This document shows, piece after piece, positions 33,741 to 41,968 of a DNA stretch of 64,000 nucleotides. Each line of letters opens with the position of its first letter. Position 1 is the stretch's first letter. The position numbers and the translations under genes are program-made. A model generated the notes under the pieces. That model did no database searches and was not told where the DNA came from. It saw nothing but the letters and a program-made list of their open reading frames with translations. This stretch comes from Streptomyces sp. SKN60 (GTDB taxonomy: Bacteria > Actinomycetota > Actinomycetes > Streptomycetales > Streptomycetaceae), in assembly GCF_026236535.1 (NCBI RefSeq), contig NZ_JAHTMW010000014.1:1-64000 (forward strand). The letters run 5' to 3'.

Positions 33741-34353
33741 GGCCTGGGTGGCCGGCTGGACCGTCTCCCGGGGCACCCCGCCCGCCGTCGTCGAGCCCTG
33801 GGGCTACCGGATCGACGTCGGACTCCCCGGGCACGTCTTCCGGCACGTGCTGCCGCACCCGGACGCGGTGTCCGTCGGGAAGCTGTGCGCGGGCATCGCC
33901 GAGCGGGGCGCCTGGCTGAAGGTGATGGCCGCGCCCGAGGAGGTGACGCCCTGGATCACCGAGGGCTGGACGGTGCCCGACGACCCCGGCTTCATGATGA
34001 CCAAGCGGCTCGACCCCTCGGTCCGGCCCGCGCCGCCCGAGGGCTACGCGCGCACCACCGAGACCCGCGACGGGGTGATCCGGGTGCGCATCCTCGCCCC
34101 CGACGGCACCCTGGCGGCCCGCGGCCAGATCGCGCCGACCGGGGAGACGGCGGTCGCGGACCAGATAGAGACCGATCCGGCCCACCGGCGGCGCGGCCTC
34201 GGCGCCAATGTGATGCGCACCCTGGAGGCGGCCGCCGCGCAGGCCGGCGCCGAGACCGGGGTCCTGTCGGCGACCACCGACGGGATGGCGCTCTACGACT
34301 CCCTCGACTGGTACTACCGCGGCCCGCTCACCGGCATCGTCCGCACCGCCTGA
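33718..34353 (+). CDS. GNAT-family N-acetyltransferase
   Basis: This 211-residue cytoplasmic protein's C-terminal half is a GNAT fold. Motif A is DQIETDPAHRRRGLGANVMR, with the pyrophosphate-binding R-x-x-G-L-G loop for acetyl-CoA, followed by an Ala-rich helix and the terminal LYDSLDWYYRG strand. The N-terminal half carries a Trp/Pro-rich region of unknown role. It acetylates an amine that cannot be deduced. The start ATG 33718 lies between the arms of an inverted repeat, and the promoter region is shared with lon. Confidence 0.87.
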   Translation: MDIAAITSAWVAGWTVSRGTPPAVVEPWGYRIDVGLPGHVFRHVLPHPDAVSVGKLCAGIAERGAWLKVMAAPEEVTPWITEGWTVPDDPGFMMTKRLDPSVRPAPPEGYARTTETRDGVIRVRILAPDGTLAARGQIAPTGETAVADQIETDPAHRRRGLGANVMRTLEAAAAQAGAETGVLSATTDGMALYDSLDWYYRGPLTGIVRTA

Positions 34354-34412
34354 GCCGCCCCCTTCACTCGTTCCGGCTGCGGACGACCCCGAAGTGCGGG
34401 CATGCTCGGGCC

Positions 34413-34898
34413 ATGGAGCACGTGAAGCGGTACGGAGCGGCGGCGGTCCTCGCCGCGGTCGTCGTGGTCACCGGCTGCGGCCAGGCCCCCGCGGCGCCCC
34501 CGGAAACCCCGGGCCCGAGCAGCACCGCGACCCGGGACGAGCAGCCGGCCCCCCAGGAGGACCTGGTCGAGGTGGTCGTCAGCGGCGGCTTCGCGGGCGT
34601 CCGGAACAAGCTGGTCGTCCACTACGACGGCTCCTGGACCCTCCGCAGGGGCACCGGCGAGCCCACCACCGGCCGGATGACCCCGGCCCAGGTCGCCGAG
34701 CTCCGCGCCGCCCTGGAGGACCCGGCGTACGCGCAGGTCCCGGACCGCCCCACCGGCCGCCCGGTCGCCGACGGATTCGAGTACGCCGTCACGTACGCCC
34801 ACCGGCTCGTCCTCACCCGCGACGGCGAGGACCGCCCGCCCGCGCTCCAGCGGGTCTTCGACGCCCTCCCCGACGGCGGCCCGCCGACCGCGCCCTGA
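34413..34898 (+). CDS. Putative lipoprotein
   Basis: This 161-residue exported lipoprotein has a short basic n-region, a hydrophobic core and the lipobox VVTGC with lipid-modified Cys22. A Pro/Ser/Thr linker (about 25-50) precedes a compact domain with VEVVVSGGFAGVRNKLVVHY and later strands. The domain is not recognised. The ATG at 34413 was used; a GTG nine bases later is also possible. It shares strand and spacing with the GNAT gene upstream and the methyltransferase-like gene downstream, but a common transcript is not proven. Confidence 0.82.
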   Translation: MEHVKRYGAAAVLAAVVVVTGCGQAPAAPPETPGPSSTATRDEQPAPQEDLVEVVVSGGFAGVRNKLVVHYDGSWTLRRGTGEPTTGRMTPAQVAELRAALEDPAYAQVPDRPTGRPVADGFEYAVTYAHRLVLTRDGEDRPPALQRVFDALPDGGPPTAP

Positions 34899-35065
34899 GG
34901 TCGCACCCCGAGGCCGCGCCCTGACGCGCCGCGCCCCGTCCGCGCCCCGCCTGCGCCCCGCCTGCGCGCCCCGTCCGAAAAGCGTCGATAAGCGTTTGTC
35001 CCGGCCGCCCCGCCTTCCGGAGGATGGCCGGGTCGGACACGTACGCACCGAGCCAGGGAGTGAGC

Positions 35066-35770
35066 ATGACCAGCCCCGTCACCCTCGACCGCCGCGAGGG
35101 CCCGTACGGAGAGGTCGTCCTGCGCCGGCGGGACGCCGCGCACGCCGGGGACCGCACCCATTACGAGATCATCGCCAACGGCACCTTCCTGATGGACACC
35201 TCCGACGGGCGCTCGGAGCGGCTGCTCGTGGACGCGGCGATGGACGCGCTGCCCGAGGAGCGGCGGCCGGGCGCGGCCGTCCTGATCGGTGGGCTCGGCG
35301 TCGGCTTCTCGCTGGCGCACGCCGCCGCCGATCCGCGCTGGGGACGGATCGCCGTCGCCGAGCGTGAGGAGGCGATCATCGACTGGCACCGGCAGGGTCC
35401 GCTGGCCACCGTGTCGGGTCCGGCGCTCGCCGATCCGCGCACCGTGATCCTGCACACGGACCTGGTGGAGTACGTCCGCACCTCCCCGGACACGTACGAC
35501 GCGCTGTGTCTGGACATCGACAACGGGCCGGACTGGACGGTCACCGAGGACAACGAATCCCTTTATTCCGCCGAGGGTTTGGCGGCCTGCGCGGCCCGCC
35601 TGAAGCCGGGCGGGATCCTCGCCGTGTGGTCGGCGCAGCCCTCCGCCGATTTCGAAGGCTCGTTGCGGAATGCCGGATTCAGCGGGGTACGGACGGAAGA
35701 GATCCCCGTTGCCCGGGGCGTCCCCGACGTGGTCCACCTCGCCGTCCGCCCCGCCGGATCGCCTGCGTAG
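35066..35770 (+). CDS. Spermidine synthase-like methyltransferase-fold protein
   Basis: This 234-residue cytoplasmic protein has the Rossmann fold of spermidine synthases. VLIGGLGVGFSLAHA is the cofactor loop, IAVAEREEAIIDWHR holds the acidic ribose-binding position, and LCLDIDNGPDWTV is the following strand with Asp. It is shorter than true spermidine synthases and lacks a clear polyamine-binding N-terminal domain, so it may be a methyltransferase or regulator instead. The start ATG 35066 follows GGGAG. The gene lies between the lipoprotein and the two-component system. Confidence 0.8.
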   Translation: MTSPVTLDRREGPYGEVVLRRRDAAHAGDRTHYEIIANGTFLMDTSDGRSERLLVDAAMDALPEERRPGAAVLIGGLGVGFSLAHAAADPRWGRIAVAEREEAIIDWHRQGPLATVSGPALADPRTVILHTDLVEYVRTSPDTYDALCLDIDNGPDWTVTEDNESLYSAEGLAACAARLKPGGILAVWSAQPSADFEGSLRNAGFSGVRTEEIPVARGVPDVVHLAVRPAGSPA

Positions 35771-35830
35771 CCTTGACGGCGCCGCTGCCTCTAGGCTGCT
35801 GCACCGATGTTGGCGACGCGAGGCGGGGCA

Positions 35831-36568
35831 ATGGAGCAGACACACACCACGAACCACGGTGCGGCGACGACTCCGGGAGCTCAACGCCGCGTCCTGGTCG
35901 TTGAGGACGACGCCACGATCGTGGAGGCGATCTCCGCACGGCTGCGGGCCGAGGGCTTCCTGGTGCAGACCGCGACCGACGGCCCGGCGGCCGTGGACGC
36001 CGCCGAGGCGTGGCAGCCGGACCTGATGGTGCTCGACGTGATGCTGCCCGGCTTCGACGGCCTGGAGGTGTGCCGCCGGGTGCAGGCCCAGCGCCCCGTC
36101 CCGGTCCTGATGCTCACCGCGCGGGACGACGAGACGGACATGCTGGTCGGCCTCGGCGTCGGCGCCGACGACTACATGACGAAGCCGTTCTCCATGCGCG
36201 AGCTGGCCGCCCGGGTGCACGTGCTGCTGCGCCGGGTGGAGCGGGCCGCGCTCGCCGCCGTCACCCCGCGCAGCGGGATCCTGCGGCTCGGCGAGCTGGA
36301 GATCGACCACGCGCAGCGCCGGGTCCGGGTCCGCGCGGAGGACGTGCATCTGACGCCCACCGAGTTCGACCTGCTCGTCTGCCTCGCGAACACCCCGCGC
36401 GCGGTGCTCTCCCGCGAGCAGCTGCTCGCCGAGGTGTGGGACTGGGCGGACGCCTCCGGCACCCGGACCGTGGACTCCCACATCAAGGCGCTGCGCCGGA
36501 AGATCGGCGCCGAGCGGATCCGTACGGTCCATGGCGTCGGCTACGCCCTGGAGACCCCGGCGCCGTGA
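35831..36568 (+). CDS. OmpR/PhoB-type response regulator
   Basis: This 245-residue response regulator has a receiver domain (about 20-135) with the acidic pair EDD at 25-27, phospho-acceptor Asp69 (LMVLDVMLPG) and Lys118 (DDYMTKPF), followed by a winged-helix DNA-binding domain (about 150-243, with LTPTEFDLLVCLAN and RTVHGVGYAL). The start ATG 35831 was preferred to an upstream in-frame ATG at 35807. It overlaps the sensor kinase gene by four bases (GTGA). The two-component pair sits just before kgd, an arrangement typical of this chromosomal position in Streptomyces. Target genes are not known. Confidence 0.94.
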   Translation: MEQTHTTNHGAATTPGAQRRVLVVEDDATIVEAISARLRAEGFLVQTATDGPAAVDAAEAWQPDLMVLDVMLPGFDGLEVCRRVQAQRPVPVLMLTARDDETDMLVGLGVGADDYMTKPFSMRELAARVHVLLRRVERAALAAVTPRSGILRLGELEIDHAQRRVRVRAEDVHLTPTEFDLLVCLANTPRAVLSREQLLAEVWDWADASGTRTVDSHIKALRRKIGAERIRTVHGVGYALETPAP

Positions 36569-37761
36569 GCCGGCGGGGGCCCAGGGGGCCGGAGGGACCA
36601 GCGGGGTCGGAGCGACCCGACGGACCACAGGGACCCGAAGGACCGGCGGGCCCCGAGTCGCCGAGCGCCCCCCGCGGGCCGCTCGCCCGCCGCCGGCGGC
36701 GGCACCGGATAGCGATCTCGATCAAGACCAAGCTGGGCGCCCTGGTCGTCGGGGCGGTCCTGCTGACCTCGGGCCTCGCCCTGGTGGCGATCCGCACCTC
36801 GACCGAGTTCCGCTACATCACGATCTTCGCGATGATCGCGACCCTGCTGATCACCCAGTTCGTGGCGCAGTCGCTGACCGCGCCGCTCGACGAGATGAAC
36901 CATGTCGCCGGGTCGATCTCGGACGGCGACTTCAGCCGCCGGGTGCGGGGCGCCGACCGCCGTGACGAGCTGGGCGACCTGGCCTCCACGATCAACCGCA
37001 TGGCGGACGACCTGGAGGCCGTGGACCGGCACCGCAAGGAGCTGGTGGCCAATGTCTCGCACGAGCTGCGGACCCCCATCGCCGCGCTGCGGGCGCTTCT
37101 GGAGAACGTCGTGGACGGTGTCTCCGAGGCCGACCCGGAGACCATGCGGACGGCCCTGAAGCAGACCGAGCGGCTCGGTCGGCTGGTGGAGACGCTGCTC
37201 GACCTGTCACGGCTCGACAACGGTGTCGTCACGCTCCGGCGCACCCGCTTCGAGGTGTGGCCGTATCTGTCCGGGGTGCTGCGCGAGGCCAATCTCGCCG
37301 CCTCCCAGCGCGGCCTGTCCTCCACCTCCGGCCTGCACCGCCGCACCGACGTGCATCTGCACCTGGACGTCTCGCCGCCCGAGCTGACCGCGCACGCGGA
37401 CGCGGAGCGGCTGCACCAGGTGATGGCCAATCTGATCGACAACGCGGTGAAGCACTCCCCGCCGCACGGGCGCGTGACGGTACGGGCGCGGCGCGGCCTG
37501 TGTCCCGAGTCGCTGGTGCTCGAGGTCGCCGACGAGGGCCCGGGGATCCCGGCGTCGGAGCGGCACAAGGTCTTCGAGCGCTTCAACCGGGGCTCGGTCC
37601 CGGCGCAGCAGGGCCCGGGCAGCGACGGCGGCACCGGTCTCGGCCTGGCCATCGCGCGCTGGGCGGTGGATCTGCACGGCGGTCACATCGGCGTGGCCGA
37701 ATCGTCACGTGGATGCCGCATTCAGCTCACTCTTCCGGGCAGCTTTCCCGCACGGGATTGA
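36565..37761 (+). CDS. Sensor histidine kinase with Gly-Pro-rich N-terminus
   Basis: This 398-residue membrane kinase is paired with the preceding response regulator. The first 40 residues are Gly/Pro repeats with a G-x-x periodicity (for example GPEGPAG, GPQGPEGPAGPE), resembling a short collagen-like tract. Two membrane helices (about 58-76 and 84-104) follow with almost no periplasmic loop, so the signal is probably intramembrane or cytoplasmic. HAMP, the H-box VANVSHELRTP with His166, N-box NLIDNAVKHS, G1 DEGPGIP and G2 GGTGLGLAI complete the kinase. The start GTG 36565 overlaps the regulator stop as GTGA. Confidence 0.93.
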   Translation: MSRRGPRGPEGPAGSERPDGPQGPEGPAGPESPSAPRGPLARRRRRHRIAISIKTKLGALVVGAVLLTSGLALVAIRTSTEFRYITIFAMIATLLITQFVAQSLTAPLDEMNHVAGSISDGDFSRRVRGADRRDELGDLASTINRMADDLEAVDRHRKELVANVSHELRTPIAALRALLENVVDGVSEADPETMRTALKQTERLGRLVETLLDLSRLDNGVVTLRRTRFEVWPYLSGVLREANLAASQRGLSSTSGLHRRTDVHLHLDVSPPELTAHADAERLHQVMANLIDNAVKHSPPHGRVTVRARRGLCPESLVLEVADEGPGIPASERHKVFERFNRGSVPAQQGPGSDGGTGLGLAIARWAVDLHGGHIGVAESSRGCRIQLTLPGSFPARD

Positions 37762-37927
37762 CGTAGGGTTCGAACCGGAAGCTCTCGTTCTGCGTGTACG
37801 TGTACGACTGCCCCGTGCGGGATTCGTACAGGTGACGCGCGGAACCGGTCAGGGGTGCGGTCCAGCGGGCCGCAGCCACGCTGCTCCGTACCCTCACTGC
37901 ACCGGAACCACGCTTGTTTCCCGCCAT
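37727..37927 (-). CDS. Possible small protein antisense to the kinase tail
   Basis: This is an open frame of 66 residues with ATG 37927, composition YESRTGQSYTYTQNESF in its centre and about 77 percent GC at third positions, which is higher than chance but below normal genes here. Its last 12 codons overlap the kinase gene on the other strand. There is no clear Shine-Dalgarno and no recognised family. It may be a real micro-gene or a consequence of the surrounding repeats. Confidence 0.35.
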   Translation of the reverse strand: MAGNKRGSGAVRVRSSVAAARWTAPLTGSARHLYESRTGQSYTYTQNESFRFEPYVNPVRESCPEE

Positions 37928-38063
37928 TCACAGCGGCGAAACACCCCGTCAAGTGTGACTTGCGCGACGTTGGAGTGCCCGGCCTGCACCTCCAGGCCAG
38001 GGAGGCGTAGCCTTTATTTCCGCTGTCCATCACCTTGTGAAGCGGAAGAGGGCGGTTGCCGCC
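37762..38063 (+). promoter_or_regulatory. Leader region of kgd
   Basis: This 302-base gap separates the kinase and kgd. CCCGCACGGG (37747-37756) and CCCGTGCGGG (37812-37821) form a 10-bp inverted repeat that could terminate the kinase transcript, and GTGTACGTGTAC (about 37795) is a short tandem palindrome between the arms. The rest lacks recognisable promoter boxes. GGAAGAGGGCGG before GTG 38064 is the likely kgd ribosome site. Confidence 0.45.
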
Positions 38064-41000
38064 GTGTCGTCTCAGTCCCCCAGTACCCCGAGCTCCCCGA
38101 CCGACCAGGACGGGCAGGGGAAGTCCCCCGCCGCCGCCTTCGGTGCCAATGAGTGGCTCGTCGACGAGATCTACCAGCAGTACCTCCAGGACCCGAATTC
38201 GGTCGATCGTGCCTGGTGGGACTTCTTCGCCGACTACAAGCCCGGTGGCGCGGAGACCCCCGCCCCGGCCGCCACCACGCCGACCACCCCGAGCGCGCCC
38301 GCCGCGCCGCAGGCGGGCCCCGCACAGGCCGCGCCTGCCGCTCCCGCCGCTCCGGCCTCCGTGCCCGCGCCCGCCGCCCCCACCGCGGCCAAGCCCGCGG
38401 CCGCCGCCCTGGCTCCGGTGAAGGCCGCTCCGGCCGCCCCGGCCCCCGCGAAGGCCGCCCCGGCGAAGCCCGCCGCGGCCCCGGCCACCGAGGCGCCCGC
38501 CGGCCCCGAGCTGATCACGCTCCGCGGCCCGGCCGCCGCCGTCGCGAAGAACATGAACCTCTCGCTGGAGATGCCGACGGCCACGTCCGTCCGCGCCGTC
38601 CCGGTGAAGCTGCTCTTCGACAACCGGATCGTCATCAACAACCACCTGAAGCGCGCCCGGGGCGGGAAGATCTCCTTCACGCACCTGATCGGCTACGCGA
38701 TGGTGCAGGCGATCAAGGCCATGCCGTCGATGAACTACTCCTTCGCGGAGAAGGACGGCAAGCCGACCCTGGTCAAGCCGGAGCACGTGAACTTCGGTCT
38801 GGCGATCGACCTGGTGAAGCCGAACGGCGACCGCCAGCTCGTCGTCGCCGGCATCAAGAAGGCCGAGACCCTGAACTTCTTCGAGTTCTGGCAGGCCTAC
38901 GAGGACATCGTCAAGCGCGCCCGCGTCGGCAAGCTGACCATGGACGACTTCTCCGGCGTCACGGTCTCCCTGACCAACCCCGGCGGCCTCGGCACCGTCC
39001 ACTCCGTGCCGCGGCTGATGCCCGGACAGTCGGTCATCATGGGCGTCGGCTCCATGGACTACCCCGCCGAGTTCCAGGGCACCTCCCAGGACACCCTGAA
39101 CAAGCTGGGCATCTCCAAGGTCATGACCCTGACCTCGACCTACGACCACCGGGTCATCCAGGGCGCGGCCTCCGGCGAGTTCCTGCGGATCGTCGCCAAC
39201 CTCCTCCTCGGCGAGGACGGCTTCTACGACGACGTCTTCAAGTCGCTGCGTATCCCCTACGAGCCGGTCCGCTGGCTCAAGGACATCGACGCCTCGCACG
39301 ACGACGACGTCACCAAGGCCGCGCGGGTCTTCGAGCTGATCCACTCCTACCGGGTCCGCGGCCACGTCATGGCCGACACCGACCCGCTGGAGTACAAGCA
39401 GCGCAAGCACCCCGACCTGGACATCACCGAGCACGGCCTCACCCTGTGGGACCTGGAGCGCGAGTTCGCGGTCGGCGGCTTCGCCGGCAAGTCGATGATG
39501 AAGCTCCGCGACATCCTCGGCGTGCTCCGCGACTCGTACTGCCGCACCACCGGCATCGAGTTCATGCACATCCAGGACCCGAAGCAGCGCAAGTGGATCC
39601 AGGACCGCGTCGAGCGTCCCCACGCGCGCGTGGAGCGCGAGGAGCAGCTGCGCATCCTGCGCCGGCTGAACGCGGCGGAGGCCTTCGAGACCTTCCTGCA
39701 GACCAAGTACGTCGGCCAGAAGCGGTTCTCCCTGGAGGGCGGCGAGTCCGTCATCCCGCTGCTCGACGCGGTCATCGACTCGGCGGCCGAGTCCCGCCTC
39801 GACGAGGTCGTCATCGGCATGGCCCACCGCGGCCGCCTCAACGTCCTGGCCAACATCGTCGGCAAGTCGTACGCGCAGATCTTCCGCGAGTTCGAGGGCA
39901 ACCTCGACCCGAAGTCGATGCACGGCTCCGGCGACGTGAAGTACCACCTGGGCGCCGAGGGCACCTTCACCGGTCTCGACGGCGAGCAGATCAAGGTCTC
40001 CCTGGTCGCCAACCCCTCCCACCTGGAGGCGGTCGACCCGGTCCTGGAGGGTGTCTCCCGCGCCAAGCAGGACGTCATCAACAAGGGCGGCACGGACTTC
40101 ACCGTCCTGCCGGTCGCCCTGCACGGCGACGCGGCCTTCGCGGGCCAGGGCGTCGTGGCCGAGACGCTGAACATGTCGCAGCTGCGCGGCTACCGCACCG
40201 GCGGCACGGTCCACATCGTCATCAACAACCAGGTCGGCTTCACCGCGGCCCCCGAGTCCTCGCGTTCCTCCATGTACGCGACGGACGTGGCCCGCATGAT
40301 CGAGGCGCCGATCTTCCACGTGAACGGCGACGACCCGGAGGCCTGCGTCCGCGTCGCGCGGCTCGCCTTCGAGTTCCGCCAGACGTTCAACAAGGACGTC
40401 GTGATCGACCTCATCTGCTACCGCCGCCGCGGTCACAACGAGGGCGACAACCCGCAGTTCACCAACCCGCAGATGTACACCCTGATCGACAAGAAGCGTT
40501 CGGTGCGCAAGCTCTACACCGAGTCGCTGATCGGTCGCGGCGACATCACCCTGGAAGAGGCCGAGCAGGCGCTCCAGGACTTCCAGGGACAGCTGGAGAA
40601 GGTCTTCGCGGAGGTCCGCGAGGCCACCTCGGCGCCGGCCCAGGCGCAGGTCCCGGACGCGAAGCCGCAGTTCCCGGTCGCCGTGACCACCGCGGTCTCC
40701 CAGGAGGTCGTGAAGCGGATCGCCGAGTCGCAGGTCAACATCCCGGAGCGGGTCACGGTCCACCCGCGTCTGCTGCCGCAGCTGCAGCGCCGCGCGGCCT
40801 CGATCGACGACGGCACCATCGACTGGGGCTTCGGCGAGACCCTCGCCATCGGCTCCCTGCTGATGGAGGGCACCCCGGTCCGGCTCTCCGGCCAGGACTC
40901 CCGCCGCGGCACCTTCGGCCAGCGCCACGCGGTCCTGGTCGACCAGGAGACCGGCGAGGACTACACCCCGCTGCTCTACCTGACGGACGAGCAGGCCCAC

Positions 41001-41867
41001 TTCAACGTCTACGACTCGCTGCTCAGCGAGTACGCGGCGATGGGCTTCGAGTACGGCTACTCGCTGGCCCGCCCGGACTCCCTGGTCGTCTGGGAGGCCC
41101 AGTTCGGTGACTTCGTCAACGGCGCGCAGACCGTCGTCGACGAGTTCATCTCCTCGGCCGAGCAGAAGTGGGGCCAGACCTCCGGCGTCACGCTGCTCCT
41201 GCCGCACGGCTACGAGGGCCAGGGCCCGGACCACTCGTCCGCGCGCCCGGAGCGCTTCCTCCAGATGTGCGCCCAGGACAACATGACGGTCGCCATGCCG
41301 ACGCTGCCGTCGAACTACTTCCACCTGCTGCGCTGGCAGGTCCACAACCCGCACCACAAGCCGCTCATCGTCTTCACCCCGAAGTCGATGCTGCGTCTGA
41401 AGGCCGCGGCGTCGAAGGTGGAGGAGTTCACCACCGGCGGCTTCCGCCCGGTGATCGGCGACGACTCGGTGAACGCGGCGGACGTCCGCAAGGTCGTCTT
41501 CTGCGCCGGCAAGGTCTACTACGACCTGGAGGCCGAGCGGCAGAAGCGCGGCGTCACGGACACCGCGATCATCCGTCTGGAGCGCCTGTACCCGCTGGCG
41601 GGTGCCGAGCTGCAGGCCGAGATCGCGAAGTACCCGAACGCCGAGAAGTACCTGTGGGCCCAGGAGGAGCCGGCGAACCAGGGTGCCTGGCCGTTCATCG
41701 CGCTCAACCTGATCGACCACCTCGACCTGGCGGTCGGCGCGGACATCCCGGCGGGCGAGCGCCTGCGCCGGATCTCCCGCCCGCACTCCTCGTCCCCGGC
41801 GGTCGGCTCGGCCAAGCGTCACCAGGCGGAGCAGGCGCAGCTGGTCGCGGAGGTCTTCGACGCCTGA
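38064..41867 (+). CDS. kgd: Multifunctional 2-oxoglutarate decarboxylase/dehydrogenase E1-E2 (Kgd)
   Basis: This 1267-residue fusion protein of the TCA cycle is typical of actinobacteria. An N-terminal E1o segment (FGANEWLVDEIYQQYLQDPN) is joined by an Ala/Pro linker (about 60-145) to an E2-like succinyltransferase domain (about 150-385, with His362 in TYDHRVIQG). A complete thiamine-diphosphate E1 part follows (about 400-1267, including VIGMAHRGRLNVLANIVGK, HGDAAFAGQGVVAETLN and YRRRGHNEGD). It decarboxylates 2-oxoglutarate and works with Lpd and an E2 core in the dehydrogenase complex. The start GTG 38064 was chosen over GTG 38037 because it places VSSQSPS directly before the conserved start and follows a purine-rich site. 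In mycobacteria the enzyme is controlled by the GarA FHA protein; no such gene is here. Confidence 0.97.
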   Translation: MSSQSPSTPSSPTDQDGQGKSPAAAFGANEWLVDEIYQQYLQDPNSVDRAWWDFFADYKPGGAETPAPAATTPTTPSAPAAPQAGPAQAAPAAPAAPASVPAPAAPTAAKPAAAALAPVKAAPAAPAPAKAAPAKPAAAPATEAPAGPELITLRGPAAAVAKNMNLSLEMPTATSVRAVPVKLLFDNRIVINNHLKRARGGKISFTHLIGYAMVQAIKAMPSMNYSFAEKDGKPTLVKPEHVNFGLAIDLVKPNGDRQLVVAGIKKAETLNFFEFWQAYEDIVKRARVGKLTMDDFSGVTVSLTNPGGLGTVHSVPRLMPGQSVIMGVGSMDYPAEFQGTSQDTLNKLGISKVMTLTSTYDHRVIQGAASGEFLRIVANLLLGEDGFYDDVFKSLRIPYEPVRWLKDIDASHDDDVTKAARVFELIHSYRVRGHVMADTDPLEYKQRKHPDLDITEHGLTLWDLEREFAVGGFAGKSMMKLRDILGVLRDSYCRTTGIEFMHIQDPKQRKWIQDRVERPHARVEREEQLRILRRLNAAEAFETFLQTKYVGQKRFSLEGGESVIPLLDAVIDSAAESRLDEVVIGMAHRGRLNVLANIVGKSYAQIFREFEGNLDPKSMHGSGDVKYHLGAEGTFTGLDGEQIKVSLVANPSHLEAVDPVLEGVSRAKQDVINKGGTDFTVLPVALHGDAAFAGQGVVAETLNMSQLRGYRTGGTVHIVINNQVGFTAAPESSRSSMYATDVARMIEAPIFHVNGDDPEACVRVARLAFEFRQTFNKDVVIDLICYRRRGHNEGDNPQFTNPQMYTLIDKKRSVRKLYTESLIGRGDITLEEAEQALQDFQGQLEKVFAEVREATSAPAQAQVPDAKPQFPVAVTTAVSQEVVKRIAESQVNIPERVTVHPRLLPQLQRRAASIDDGTIDWGFGETLAIGSLLMEGTPVRLSGQDSRRGTFGQRHAVLVDQETGEDYTPLLYLTDEQAHFNVYDSLLSEYAAMGFEYGYSLARPDSLVVWEAQFGDFVNGAQTVVDEFISSAEQKWGQTSGVTLLLPHGYEGQGPDHSSARPERFLQMCAQDNMTVAMPTLPSNYFHLLRWQVHNPHHKPLIVFTPKSMLRLKAAASKVEEFTTGGFRPVIGDDSVNAADVRKVVFCAGKVYYDLEAERQKRGVTDTAIIRLERLYPLAGAELQAEIAKYPNAEKYLWAQEEPANQGAWPFIALNLIDHLDLAVGADIPAGERLRRISRPHSSSPAVGSAKRHQAEQAQLVAEVFDA

Positions 41868-41895
41868 TCCGAGGCGTACGGAGCGGTTGTGCGTG

Positions 41896-41933
41896 CGGAG
41901 GCCCGGCTCCCCGAAAGGGGGGCCGGGCCTCCG
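41896..41933. terminator. Bidirectional terminator after kgd and fxsT
   Basis: CGGAGGCCCGGC (41896-41907) pairs with GCCGGGCCTCCG (41922-41933); inside, CCCC and GGGG extend the stem around a GAAA loop. It lies between the convergent stops at 41867 and 41969. Confidence 0.92.
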
Positions 41934-41968
41934 GCGTTTCGCGTGCTCGTACGCGGTCGTACGGGCTG

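Noticed and set aside
38037..38063. GTG at 38037 as start of kgd
   Set aside because: It would add nine basic residues and contains the likely ribosome site of GTG 38064; kept only as an alternative.
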